DNA of 64,000 nucleotides from an uncultured Halobacteriovorax sp. (GTDB lineage Bacteria; Bdellovibrionota; Bacteriovoracia; Bacteriovoracales; Bacteriovoracaceae): positions 343,339-407,338 of the forward strand of contig CAJXVS010000004.1 in the NCBI GenBank assembly GCA_913061265.1. Reading direction: 5' to 3'. Numbering within the stretch: position 1 is the first letter of the stretch; each line of letters starts with the position of its first letter. The notes under the pieces are model-generated. The model made no database searches. It worked only from the letters and a program-made list of their open reading frames with translations, and was not told the DNA's origin. Below are positions 44,587-53,220 of this stretch, in pieces. The translations under genes and the position numbers were made by a program.

Positions 44587-45002
44587 ATTAACTCCCATTT
44601 TGATGGATCTTTAAAACGAAATTCAAACAAATTTGAAAACTTAGTCAACTCTGCTTCTTTTGGTATAGCAAAGACTTCGTCCTTTAAACGCTTCCATTCT
44701 AAATTATTCTCAAGTAAATCTGTTCCTACTTTAAACTCATCAATCTTATTAAACTTCTCTTTAGCTTTTGAAAGTAATCCTCTCGCTCCATTTAAGTTAC
44801 TATCTCGATAATGGATCATTGCAGCAGCAACCTGGATGATCGCCCAGTAAACATAGCGAGCATTATCTCCTCTTCCCTCAAGCCAGTGATCTTCAAGAAC
44901 TTCATGGCATTCCCAATACTTTTGCTGGTTAAAAAGTAGCACACCTTCTTTGGTGTTTTCTAGGTGTTCAGGTCCGAATTGACCGTAATGGTAGTTGCTC
45001 AT
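44583..45002 (-). CDS. DUF309 family protein
   Basis: 139 aa. The family signature FNQQKYWECHEVLEDHWLEG at about 24-43 is complete, followed by the second helix pair (WAIIQVAAAMIHYRDSNLNGA). DUF309 proteins are small all-helical proteins of unknown function. The start MSNYHYGQ at 45002 has AAGGA about nine bases upstream; a longer frame to 45035 is not needed. First gene of a unit with the EI24 and GT9-like genes; divergent from the aminotransferase with 115 nt between. Confidence 0.85.
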   Translation of the reverse strand: MSNYHYGQFGPEHLENTKEGVLLFNQQKYWECHEVLEDHWLEGRGDNARYVYWAIIQVAAAMIHYRDSNLNGARGLLSKAKEKFNKIDEFKVGTDLLENNLEWKRLKDEVFAIPKEAELTKFSNLFEFRFKDPSKWELM

Positions 45003-45117
45003 GTTTACTAATCCTTGCAGTCCTAAGTTTATCACTAACTCTCTTGTTTGCGGCGCGGCAAATTATCGTGAAAGGCGAAAATATGATAAAAAAGTCTATC
45101 GTTTTAAGAGGTATTTT

Positions 45118-46266
45118 ATGTCTAATCAGAGTCAGCAAATTTCCCAGTCACTTGTTCCTAAATACATTAGAGAACTACAAACTTATCAGGCGGGTAAACC
45201 GATTGATGAACTAGCTAGGGAAAAAGGTTTAACGAGAATCTCAAAACTAGCTAGTAATGAGAATCCCCTTGGTCCATCTCCTTTCGCCATACGTGAAATG
45301 ACAAACGGACTATGGGACCTTCACCGCTACCCGGACATGCATGCTTTTAAATTGAAAACTGCTCTTTCAAAGAAGAATAATTTAAAGATAGAAAATATTA
45401 TCTTAGGAAATGGAAGTGAAGGGATTATGGCCTATATAGCTCGTGCCTTTCTTCAACCAGGAAACGAAGTCCTAACAAGTGAAAATACATTTATTGGATT
45501 TTACATCTTAGCAAAAAGTGTTGGGGCCGTAACAAAGCAGGTTCCCTTAACTTCTGATTATCGGTTTGATGTTAAAGCTTTAGCCGCTGCAATTACCGAT
45601 AAAACTAAGGTAATTTATATAGCTAATCCTAATAATCCAACGGGAACTTATATCACTAAGACAGAGTTCGATTATTTAATGGAGTTTGTTCCAGAACATG
45701 TTCTCGTTATACTAGACGAAGCTTATTTTGAATTTGCTAAAGAGTTCGACGACTATCCTGACTCTATGGATTATAGATACGATAACGTCATCACCTTGAG
45801 AACATTTTCAAAAGCATTCGGTCTTTCAGGAGTTAGAGTTGGTTATGGCTTTGGCCACGAAGAGCTTATCAAGAACCTAACTAAGGTTAAGCTTCCATTT
45901 GAGCCAAACCTTATCGGACAACTAGGAGCAACAGGTGCTCTTTTAGATGATCCACATTTAGAGAGAACATTGGGCAATAACAGGATTCAGTACAAACGTT
46001 GTGTTGATTACTTAGTGGCACATAACTTTAAGCCGATCTCTTCTGTTACAAATTTTATTACCCTAAAGACAGGTTCATCAGAAGCAAGTGACTTCTTTTT
46101 TGATTTCTTGCTTAATTTGGGAGTAATCATTAGACCGCTTAAAGTTAATAATATGCCGGAATTTATTAGAATATCTATAGGTACTCCTGAAGAGATGGAT
46201 CACTTATTTGAAGCCTTAGATAAAATGCTACCTGAATATGATAAAAAATTTGGACGTGCTGAATGA
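45118..46266 (+). CDS. hisC: HisC-family PLP aminotransferase (histidinol-phosphate or aromatic)
   Basis: Fold-type I PLP enzyme, 382 aa. SNENPLGPSPFA near residue 45, GNGSEGIM, NPNNPTGTYI (about 166), the ILDEAYFEF motif, and the PLP lysine in RTFSKAFGLSG (about 229), followed by RVGYG. Sequence type is HisC, which in many bacteria also accepts tyrosine and phenylalanine. No other his gene is here; it starts an operon with homogentisate-pathway genes, so transamination of tyrosine is a credible role. Start set at 45118, with AGAGG seven bases upstream, because a longer frame reaches into the divergent gene. ATGA overlap with the next gene. Confidence 0.88.
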   Translation: MSNQSQQISQSLVPKYIRELQTYQAGKPIDELAREKGLTRISKLASNENPLGPSPFAIREMTNGLWDLHRYPDMHAFKLKTALSKKNNLKIENIILGNGSEGIMAYIARAFLQPGNEVLTSENTFIGFYILAKSVGAVTKQVPLTSDYRFDVKALAAAITDKTKVIYIANPNNPTGTYITKTEFDYLMEFVPEHVLVILDEAYFEFAKEFDDYPDSMDYRYDNVITLRTFSKAFGLSGVRVGYGFGHEELIKNLTKVKLPFEPNLIGQLGATGALLDDPHLERTLGNNRIQYKRCVDYLVAHNFKPISSVTNFITLKTGSSEASDFFFDFLLNLGVIIRPLKVNNMPEFIRISIGTPEEMDHLFEALDKMLPEYDKKFGRAE

Positions 46267-47288
46267 AGATTTGTAACTACACCTATAATACGGGACACCT
46301 TCCTCAAAAAAGACTTGGAATACTCATCGAAGAAGAAGGAATTATTATTGATCCTAACCTCGCTTGGGCAACTGAGTATGAACGTGAAGGAAGATTTAAC
46401 CCCCTATTAAGAGCTGAGTCAAAATGCAGCTCTTCACTTTATAAGATTTTAAATGGAAGTGACGATCCTATTGAAGTACTCGAAGAAGGTTATGGCATTT
46501 ATCTATTTCTACAAAAGATAGGAATCGACTCCATGAGAGATGGTACTTCGATTTCATTTAAGATTAGTGAAGAGAATGTATCTCTAAATAGCCCAATGGA
46601 TAAAATAGAGACCTATAGAGACTTCTATGCTCATGAAAAGCATGTTGCAAAAGGTTTTGAAAAAAGAAATGAAAAGATTCCAGAGGCTTGGTATCAGATT
46701 CCTGCTTATTACAAAGGTCCAAGCTGTGGTTTTATAGGACATGAGAGTGAGATCTTGTGGCCTGCCTATACCGATATATTAGACTATGAACTTGAACTCG
46801 GAATGGTTGTTGGTAAGTGCGGGAAGAATATTAGAGAATCTCATGCACTCGATCATATCTTTGGATTCACAGTCTTAAATGATGTATCGGCAAGAGACAT
46901 TCAAAAGAAAGAAATGGCAGTAAGACTTGGTCCAGCGAAAGGAAAAGACTTCTGCTCTGTACTTGGTCCAGTAATAACAACCTTTGATGAGTTTGATTTT
47001 AAAGAACCAGACCTTTTAATGACAGCGAAGATTAATGGAGAGGAATGGTCTAGAGGCCAATCTGGAGACGCTCATTTTTCTTGGGCTCAAATGATAGCTC
47101 ACGTTAGCCAAGATGAATGGGTTTTACCTGCTGATCTTTTTGGAAGCGGAACTGTTGGTACCGGCTGTGGACTCGAGCTAGATAAATGGATAAAAAGTGG
47201 TGACACAATCGAACTAGAAATTGAAAATATCGGAAAGCTTACCAACAAAGTTGGTAACAAACAGGTTAAGCGTTATGGAAAACTTTAA
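46263..47288 (+). CDS. Fumarylacetoacetate hydrolase family protein
   Basis: 341-aa hydrolase, likely fumarylacetoacetase that ends tyrosine breakdown with fumarate and acetoacetate. Family residues are visible: YRDFYAHEKHV (catalytic His, about residue 125), metal ligands in DYELELGMVVG (ExE, about 175) and VSARDIQ (Asp, about 208), and GSGTVGTGCGLEL near the end. The N-terminus differs from human FAH, as in many bacterial members, so another beta-diketone substrate cannot be excluded. Overlaps hisC by 4 nt and the dioxygenase by 14 nt. Confidence 0.86.
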   Translation: MKICNYTYNTGHLPQKRLGILIEEEGIIIDPNLAWATEYEREGRFNPLLRAESKCSSSLYKILNGSDDPIEVLEEGYGIYLFLQKIGIDSMRDGTSISFKISEENVSLNSPMDKIETYRDFYAHEKHVAKGFEKRNEKIPEAWYQIPAYYKGPSCGFIGHESEILWPAYTDILDYELELGMVVGKCGKNIRESHALDHIFGFTVLNDVSARDIQKKEMAVRLGPAKGKDFCSVLGPVITTFDEFDFKEPDLLMTAKINGEEWSRGQSGDAHFSWAQMIAHVSQDEWVLPADLFGSGTVGTGCGLELDKWIKSGDTIELEIENIGKLTNKVGNKQVKRYGKL

Positions 47289-48363
47289 ATCTAGTGGAAC
47301 TTTTACCAAACAAGCTCACGTAAATATTCCTGAAGGACTATACGAAGAGGAGCATGGACGAAAAGGATTCTTTGGTAAGGTCAGTCAGATCTATCATCAG
47401 AATCCACCAGTGAATTGGACAAATATAGAAGGCGAGTTAAAGCCTAGATGTTTGCCTCCTCTCTTTTCAGAAAACTTAAAGAAAAATAGCTTTATGCCAG
47501 TCTTAAAGAATAATGACTGCATCATCAGTGCCGGGCACTATAGCTCTTCGTTCAAGCATTTTTTCAGGAATGCAGACTACGACGAGCTCTTCTTTATCCA
47601 TGCAGGTAATGGAAAAATCGAATCTATTTATGGTCACCTTGATTTTGAAAAAGGCGATTATATCATTATGCCTAGAGGCACCACTTATAAGCTCTTTATT
47701 GATTCTCCTTCGAAGATCATGAAAGTTGAATCAAGTGGCGAGTTTGAAGATCCTTCTCGAGGAATCTTAGGACCTAATGCACTTTATGATCAAACAGCAA
47801 TCGTAACTCCCGAATCAGCCCTTGGATCAGAGCAAGACTTAAAAGAGTATAAAGTTGAGATTAAGAGGTTAGGGAAGATTACATCAGTAACCTATCCTTT
47901 TAATCCTCTAGATGCCAAAGGGTGGAAAGGAAGTGTCTACCCTTATAAGTTATCTATCTATGATTTTTGCCCCATCATGAGTCACCGCTATCATATTCCT
48001 CCATCAGGTCATACTACATTTGTAAGTAAGAACTTTGTCGTTTGCTCCTTTGTTGAACGCCCTCTCGAGGATGAGAAACATGGTGTTCTAAAGGTTCCTT
48101 TTTATCATTCAAACATCGATTACGATGAGGTTCTCTTTTATCACCAAGGAAACTTTTTCAGCCGAGATAATATTGACGAAGGCGCTATGACTTTTCATCC
48201 ACAGGGAATTCATCATGGTCCTCATCCAAAGGCGTATGAGAAATCCAATGGAAAAACCTATACAGACGAATACGCAGTAATGATTGATACAAGATACCCT
48301 CTTGAACCAACAGAGTGGTTTACTGAGTTTGAAGTTAAAGATTACTGGAAATCATGGATGTAA
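47275..48363 (+). CDS. hmgA: Homogentisate 1,2-dioxygenase
   Basis: Non-heme iron dioxygenase that opens the homogentisate ring to maleylacetoacetate. 362 aa of cupin-like fold, shorter than the roughly 430-aa proteobacterial form but like other short bacterial members. Iron-ligand region: FYHSNIDYDEVLFYHQG and FHPQGIHHGPHPKAYE (His-rich, about residues 280-325). The N-terminal part holds GTFTKQAHVNIPEG and the HAGNGKIES cupin turn. The start is set at 47275 (MENFKSSG) inside the end of the hydrolase gene, giving a coupled 14-nt overlap. Confidence 0.9.
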   Translation: MENFKSSGTFTKQAHVNIPEGLYEEEHGRKGFFGKVSQIYHQNPPVNWTNIEGELKPRCLPPLFSENLKKNSFMPVLKNNDCIISAGHYSSSFKHFFRNADYDELFFIHAGNGKIESIYGHLDFEKGDYIIMPRGTTYKLFIDSPSKIMKVESSGEFEDPSRGILGPNALYDQTAIVTPESALGSEQDLKEYKVEIKRLGKITSVTYPFNPLDAKGWKGSVYPYKLSIYDFCPIMSHRYHIPPSGHTTFVSKNFVVCSFVERPLEDEKHGVLKVPFYHSNIDYDEVLFYHQGNFFSRDNIDEGAMTFHPQGIHHGPHPKAYEKSNGKTYTDEYAVMIDTRYPLEPTEWFTEFEVKDYWKSWM

Positions 48364-48366
48364 ATT

Positions 48367-48993
48367 ATGCTTAGTTTTGATACGAATGGTGAGTTTTCAC
48401 AAAATTATAAATTCTTAATCGGAAGTATACTTCCAAGGCCTATTGCGGTTGTTTCAACTTTAAATGAGGATGGCTCAAACAATCTAGCCCCTTTTAGCTT
48501 CTTCACAGCAGTAAGTGCAAAACCTATGATCATTGCATTTTCTCCCCTTATTAGATCAGCAACAGGTAAGCCAAAAGATACGCCTACGAATATTCTAAGA
48601 AGTAAGGAGTTCGTCATCAATATTGTCTCAGAATCAATCGCTGACAAAATAAATCTTTGCAGCACTGAACTTCCCTACGGCGAAGATGAGTTTGCATTCT
48701 CAGGCTTAACTCCCATAGATTCGAGTATCGTAGGCCCTAAAAGAATCAAAGAAAGCTTAATTCATTTTGAATGTAAGTTTAGAGACCGTTTAAATTACGG
48801 GGATGAACCGGGCTGTGGTCAAATCATTACCGGTGAGGTTGTTAAGGTTCATGTAGATGAGTCTGTTTATGAAAACGGAAGGATCAATACAAAGAAGCTC
48901 AATCCTGTAGCAAGAGGCGCTGGTAATGACTGGTTCAGAGCCACTGACGTTTTTGAAATGGAAAGATTGATGAAGGCGCAGATACAAAAATAG
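48367..48993 (+). CDS. Flavin reductase family protein (FMN-binding split barrel)
   Basis: 208 aa. The split-barrel motif LIGSILPRPIAVVSTLNEDGSNNLAPFSFF at the start and SKEFVINIVSE further on are typical of DIM6/NtaB flavin reductases, which supply reduced FMN or bind FMN themselves. Located 3 nt after homogentisate dioxygenase, in the same operon; the dioxygenase needs no flavin, so the partner reaction is unclear. No membrane or signal sequence. Confidence 0.88.
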   Translation: MLSFDTNGEFSQNYKFLIGSILPRPIAVVSTLNEDGSNNLAPFSFFTAVSAKPMIIAFSPLIRSATGKPKDTPTNILRSKEFVINIVSESIADKINLCSTELPYGEDEFAFSGLTPIDSSIVGPKRIKESLIHFECKFRDRLNYGDEPGCGQIITGEVVKVHVDESVYENGRINTKKLNPVARGAGNDWFRATDVFEMERLMKAQIQK

Positions 48994-49114
48994 AGTGTAA
49001 TTATACAAGGAGAAAATTCACAGAATTTTGACTCCTGCTTTACCGTCATGAAAGGCGAAACGTCAGTTTCGACTTGCATGGGCGGAGACATTAGAACCAA
49101 CAAGGAGAAAGTAT

Positions 49115-49315
49115 ATGGAATTTGAACCTCATAAGTGTGTAGAAGACGAATTCAAGGGAAACAAGATCCTAAAGATCATCAAGATCGACGAGGAAGGAAA
49201 TGAAGTAGAAAAATTCGGAACAATCGTAAGCTTCGGATATAAAAAAGCGGCTTATATTCTTCAAAATATCGAAGAGATTAAAAAGTTCGTAGAAAGTAAC
49301 GAAAAGAAAGAGTAA
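49115..49315 (+). CDS. Small conserved-looking protein, 66 aa
   Basis: Cytoplasmic protein with a beta-hairpin-like pattern (KILKIIKIDEEGNEVEKFGTIVSFGYKKAAYIL) and a helical, Lys/Glu-rich end. No family recognised. Gene reality is supported by a strong AAGGAG eight bases before the ATG, by normal codon use, and by a perfect terminator right after the stop. The 100-nt leader after the flavin reductase contains a CGAAAC-GTCA-GTTTCG hairpin, so it may have its own promoter. Confidence 0.75.
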   Translation: MEFEPHKCVEDEFKGNKILKIIKIDEEGNEVEKFGTIVSFGYKKAAYILQNIEEIKKFVESNEKKE

Positions 49316-49347
49316 AAAAAAAGGGAACCATTAGGTTCCCTCTTTTT
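49314..49347. terminator. Bidirectional rho-independent terminator
   Basis: GGGAACC and GGTTCCC form a perfect 7-bp stem with an ATTA loop, with T-runs on both sides on the appropriate strand. It serves both the 66-aa gene (plus) and tig (minus). Confidence 0.93.
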
Positions 49348-49365
49348 ATTGAATTTTAATTTTAA

Positions 49366-50655
49366 TTAAGCAACTTCAACTTTTACTTGTTCTTTTAACT
49401 TAGCAAAAGTCTTCTCTTCTCTAATAGCATACATCATGTTTTTTCTGATCTTTTCATCAGTACTATAATATTGCTTAAGCTGCTCTACAGGAAGGCCTGA
49501 ACCTTTCGCTGTCTCTTCGATTTTTGCATCAAGATCTGATTCAGAAGTTTCTACATCAAATTTCTTAGCAAGAGTATCTAGGATTAAACCTGAACGTACT
49601 TGAAATTGAGCTTTTTCTTTTAAGTCAGTTGCCCATTTTTCAAAATACTCATCCATCATTGGCTCATTAAACCCTTGCTGAGTTAGGTTTTTCTTAACAT
49701 CTTCTTTTAAGTAATCTTCTTGTTGGCTTACTAGAACACCAGGAACATCAAATTGGTTTTCTTCAATTAGTTTCTCAAGGATCTCTTGGTGAAGCTTCTC
49801 ATCAGCTGCTCTTTCTTTTTGCTGAACAAGATTTTCTTTATTCTTAGTATTGAAATCATCAACTGACTCAAAACCAAATTCCTTTGCTAGCTCATCACTA
49901 AACTCAGGAAGTTTTTTCTCTTTAATCTCAAGAAGTTCAACGTCAAATTTAACCTTGGCTCCTTTTAATTCTTCTGAGTGATACTCTTCAGGGAAAGTAA
50001 GGTCTAAAGACTTTTTCTCCCCTTTTTTCATTCCCATCATTCCTTCTTCAAACCCTGGAATAAATTGACCAGAACCGATTTCTAAAAGAAATTCTTCACC
50101 TTTCATACTTTCAGGTTTTTCACCATCAGGTGTTGTGCCTTGAAAGTTCATGATCGCTGTATGACCTTTTGATAAAGTTGCTTTCTCATCGGTAACTTCT
50201 GTCATTTCTGCTTTTGAGCTTAGATAATTGTTCTTGATACCTTCAACGTCTTCCTCATTAACTTCAACTTTTTCTTTCTTGAAGCTAAGCTTAGACATAT
50301 CTTTCAATTCTACTTCAGGGAAGATTTCAACAATTGCGTTGAAACTAACACTCTTACCGGCGTCATATTTCATATCTTCAAAGTTTGGCTGACCAACTGG
50401 ATTTAACTCTTCTTTAGTCATAGCTTCGATTAATCTATTTTGAACAAATTGGTTTAGGGCTTCGAATTCTAATTGTGGGCCATAAAGTTTTTCAACCATC
50501 GCCAAAGGTGCTTTACCTTTTCTAAAACCTTTCATGTTCACTGTTTTTTGCTTTTTTGTTAACTCTGCTTTGATTTCTGTAGTTAAATCTAGAGTTTCAA
50601 AGTTGAATGCGATCTTCTTAGTACAACCGTTAACATCTTCAATTTTATACGACAT
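49366..50655 (-). CDS. tig: Trigger factor
   Basis: Ribosome-bound chaperone and peptidyl-prolyl isomerase, 429 aa. The N-terminal ribosome-binding signature KGFRKGKAPLAMVEKLYG is present (about 39-56), then the FKBP domain at about 160-245 (GHTAIMNFQG, LLEIGSGQFIPGFEEGMMG, DLTFPEEYH), then the long helical C-terminal domain. Full length. It has its own promoter and terminator; the clpP and clpX genes that often follow it are not here. Confidence 0.97.
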   Translation of the reverse strand: MSYKIEDVNGCTKKIAFNFETLDLTTEIKAELTKKQKTVNMKGFRKGKAPLAMVEKLYGPQLEFEALNQFVQNRLIEAMTKEELNPVGQPNFEDMKYDAGKSVSFNAIVEIFPEVELKDMSKLSFKKEKVEVNEEDVEGIKNNYLSSKAEMTEVTDEKATLSKGHTAIMNFQGTTPDGEKPESMKGEEFLLEIGSGQFIPGFEEGMMGMKKGEKKSLDLTFPEEYHSEELKGAKVKFDVELLEIKEKKLPEFSDELAKEFGFESVDDFNTKNKENLVQQKERAADEKLHQEILEKLIEENQFDVPGVLVSQQEDYLKEDVKKNLTQQGFNEPMMDEYFEKWATDLKEKAQFQVRSGLILDTLAKKFDVETSESDLDAKIEETAKGSGLPVEQLKQYYSTDEKIRKNMMYAIREEKTFAKLKEQVKVEVA

Positions 50656-50703
50656 AAATATAGCTCCTGACTCTTGGCGTAATTGTTTGCTTAAATTTTG
50701 GTG

Positions 50704-50732
50704 AAAATAGCGAGAATGGCCGTAAAAGTCAA
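50704..50732 (-). promoter_or_regulatory. Sigma-70-type promoter of tig
   Basis: Minus strand: TTGACT (-35), exactly 17-nt spacer, TATTTT (-10). It lies between the truA stop and the tig start. Confidence 0.7.
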
Positions 50733-50745
50733 TAAATCAGGGGTT

Positions 50746-51516
50746 TTAAGGGTAAAATACTTCTTTTAAGTAGAGTCCATTTGGAGGTGCAACTATACCT
50801 AGCTTCTCGCCGGTTGGAGCAGACAATGAGGACTCAAGATGCTCAAGAGTTACTTTTCCCTGACCAACAGACCATAAGGTACCCACAATTAACCTAACCA
50901 TCTGTTTTAAGAATCCATTACCGTTAACGCTTAGCACATAGATCTCTTCTTCTTTTGGGAATGGTCCCCAGTTTTCTGAATAAGGATCAAGCTTGCATGA
51001 AAAAATATTTCTTGTAGTTGAATTAACCTCTGTCCCTACGCATTGAAAGTCCTTGAAGTCATGCTCCCCCACAAGCAACTGGGTAGCTTTTTGCATTAAA
51101 TCAAGATCTAGCCCTGTAGGGGCCTGAGCAACATATTGTTTGTGAAAGACGCTAAGATCTCTAGAAGTAGAAAAGAGATATGAGTATTCCTTCCATTGCG
51201 CTTGCTGAATAGGATGAAAACTCTCATTCACATTTTCAACTTCTAAAACTCGAATATCCTTAGGCAGCAGTGAATTTAAGGCCCTTAATAGTTCTTCGTT
51301 TCCTATTAATAAAGGCATACTTATCTTTACGACCTGCCCTAAGGCGTGGACTCCACTATCAGTTCGCCCACTTCCTAAAGTAACGATGTTATCTGTCTTA
51401 CAAATTTGAGAAAGAACTTTATTGAGCGAGCCTTGAACAGTCTTATCTGAAGGTTGTATCTGCCAACCACAATATGATGTTCCAATATATTGAATCTTTA
51501 CCTTATAGGTATTCAA
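50746..51516 (-). CDS. truA: tRNA pseudouridine synthase A
   Basis: Modifies U38-40 in the tRNA anticodon arm. 256 aa with TYKVKIQYIGTSYCGWQ at the start, the catalytic Asp in GSGRTDSGVHALGQV, the NSFHPIQ/YSYLFS region, and HDFKDFQCVG with NGNGFLKQMVRLIVGTL near the end. The start is uncertain: a TTG at 51516 gives the family's normal beginning and a 14-nt overlap with the upstream gene, while in-frame ATG at 51558 and TTG at 51579 are further inside that gene; none has a clear ribosome site. Last gene of the long pyrH-to-truA run. Confidence 0.92.
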   Translation of the reverse strand: MNTYKVKIQYIGTSYCGWQIQPSDKTVQGSLNKVLSQICKTDNIVTLGSGRTDSGVHALGQVVKISMPLLIGNEELLRALNSLLPKDIRVLEVENVNESFHPIQQAQWKEYSYLFSTSRDLSVFHKQYVAQAPTGLDLDLMQKATQLLVGEHDFKDFQCVGTEVNSTTRNIFSCKLDPYSENWGPFPKEEEIYVLSVNGNGFLKQMVRLIVGTLWSVGQGKVTLEHLESSLSAPTGEKLGIVAPPNGLYLKEVFYP

Positions 51517-52483
51517 AAGCGAAACCAATACCGAAAGAGCTTCCCGTGATCGAAACATCTTCGTCTTGAAAGTTCTCAAAGCTTTGAAGCCTAGCTTCTA
51601 AAGTTAGGTAGGTCTTTGTCATCTGATAGGCTTTCAAGTTTCTAACAGCTAGTTTTGGCGCTAGGTGAGAAAGGCTAATCTTCAAATTAGCTTTTCCATA
51701 ATAACCGTAAGAGACCTGTCTCACTCTCTTTCCACTCTCACCATTATCTTTATCTGTTCTATGTTGATAAAGACCCATCAAAGAAGGTCCTCCAGAGAGA
51801 CCTATCTTTAACCAAGACCCGACTGGTATCTCTACTAGTAAGCCGAGATCTACCGGCAGTGTCCACAATGAAAATGTCGTTTCCGACTTCTCTGCCACTG
51901 TACCGCCTGACGTAAATGAGCCCTTTCCTTGAGCTAATCCAACTCCAAAGTTCATACTCCAGCCTATCCAAATAGACCTATGACTCCAAAACCTTTCGAA
52001 GGAAAAGTGCAGCGATCCTCCTTGCATAGAGCGAGATGCTGTCTCACCGAAAGTTCTGTCATAAACTCCCGTTGAGTCGAAAAAATCATATTCATCTTTG
52101 ATATAATAGAAACTAAAACCTCTCGTTCCTTCGTTGTTGAATCTTTTTAAAAGATCCCTATTACTCATTCTTTCGTAGCTTGTTCCGCCTTCCATACTAT
52201 GTGGAATAGTCACTCCATAAGACCTTAACTTTTCAGCCATGGTGATATCTCTGCCTAATCCTTGATCATGCTCTTCATCAGTTACATAGACTGACTTTTC
52301 ATCTGTCTCTGGTAGCGAGTTTTCTTCAATAGATTCTGGAACAAAAGGAGCCTTTCTTACTTTTAGGTCTTCAATAATCCTAGGATTTTTAAGAGGAACA
52401 CCAGGTAGCGGTATGGAAATTTCTGAGTAAGAATTTAGAGAGAATAAGAATAAAAGAAAAGTTAAACTAGCTCTCGTTTTCAT
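51503..52483 (-). CDS. Exported protein, probable outer-membrane barrel, unknown function
   Basis: 326 aa with a signal peptide (MKTRASLTFLLFLFSLNSYS-E). A polar N-terminal region (about 20-110) is followed by about eight amphipathic strands (WSMNFGVGLAQGKG, LGLLVEIPVGSWLKIGLSGGPS, YGYYGKANLKISL, YLTLEARLQSF) and a terminal GIGFAFEYL strand, as expected for a small outer-membrane barrel. No family assigned. The ATG at 52483 (preceded by GGAAGAG) is inside the end of pssA, so the two are coupled. It may be the last envelope gene of this operon before truA. Confidence 0.75.
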   Translation of the reverse strand: MKTRASLTFLLFLFSLNSYSEISIPLPGVPLKNPRIIEDLKVRKAPFVPESIEENSLPETDEKSVYVTDEEHDQGLGRDITMAEKLRSYGVTIPHSMEGGTSYERMSNRDLLKRFNNEGTRGFSFYYIKDEYDFFDSTGVYDRTFGETASRSMQGGSLHFSFERFWSHRSIWIGWSMNFGVGLAQGKGSFTSGGTVAEKSETTFSLWTLPVDLGLLVEIPVGSWLKIGLSGGPSLMGLYQHRTDKDNGESGKRVRQVSYGYYGKANLKISLSHLAPKLAVRNLKAYQMTKTYLTLEARLQSFENFQDEDVSITGSSFGIGFAFEYL

Positions 52484-53210
52484 CACTCTTCCAATTGAAT
52501 ATTTCATCTGATTTACCTCGAGCTTTAAAAAAATATATCAAGGAAGCGATTACATACAATCCCATAATAATGGCTATCATAAGCTGCTCATATACAAATA
52601 TTAAAGCGAGGAATAAAAAGATTATGACCAACGCCAGCTTCTTATTCTTCTTAGCTAATTCAGAGTTTTTAAAAGAGAAAAAAGGTATATTAGAAATCAT
52701 CAATAATGCGTAGAAAACAGTATAGCCGCAGGCCAATATTTTATATTCAATAAGTTCTGGAAACTTAACGCTAAATAAAACAAATCCAATAATAGCCAAG
52801 GCTGCACCTGGAATAGGTAAGCCTTGAAAAAAGTCAGAGCTTACTTTGTCGATGTTGGCGTTAAAGCGCGCTAATCTCAATGCTCCACAAAGAACATAAA
52901 TAAAAGCGACTACATAACCAATTCTGCCCATTCCTGATAAGAACTGGTTATAGATTAAGAATGAAGGAGCCATTCCAAATGAAATTAAATCACTTAATGA
53001 ATCAAATTGTTCACCAAAACTAGATTGAGTTCCCGTAAGCCTTGCAACTCTTCCATCAACAGAATCAAAGATCGCTCCAAGGGCCAACAATAAACAACCA
53101 TAATAAAAATTACCTTGGTAACTTAAGATTATCGATGCAAATCCACATGCCATATTTAAGGCAGTAAATGTATTAGGTAAAAAGAATGCTAACTTTTTTG
53201 AGTCTACCAT
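52467..53210 (-). CDS. pssA: CDP-diacylglycerol-serine O-phosphatidyltransferase
   Basis: Inner-membrane enzyme making phosphatidylserine from CDP-diacylglycerol. 247 aa with about seven helices and the CDP-alcohol phosphotransferase motif DSVDGRVARLTGTQSSFGEQFDSLSD (DGxxAR...GxxxDxxxD) near residues 55-75. Start set at the ATG at 53210, 10 nt after the psd-like stop; a TTG 27 nt upstream is less likely. cdsA, which makes its substrate, lies in the same operon. Its product would normally go to PS decarboxylase, but the neighbouring psd-like protein lacks the catalytic residues. Confidence 0.92.
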   Translation of the reverse strand: MVDSKKLAFFLPNTFTALNMACGFASIILSYQGNFYYGCLLLALGAIFDSVDGRVARLTGTQSSFGEQFDSLSDLISFGMAPSFLIYNQFLSGMGRIGYVVAFIYVLCGALRLARFNANIDKVSSDFFQGLPIPGAALAIIGFVLFSVKFPELIEYKILACGYTVFYALLMISNIPFFSFKNSELAKKNKKLALVIIFLFLALIFVYEQLMIAIIMGLYVIASLIYFFKARGKSDEIFNWKSDENES

Positions 53211-53220
53211 TTTAAAAATC

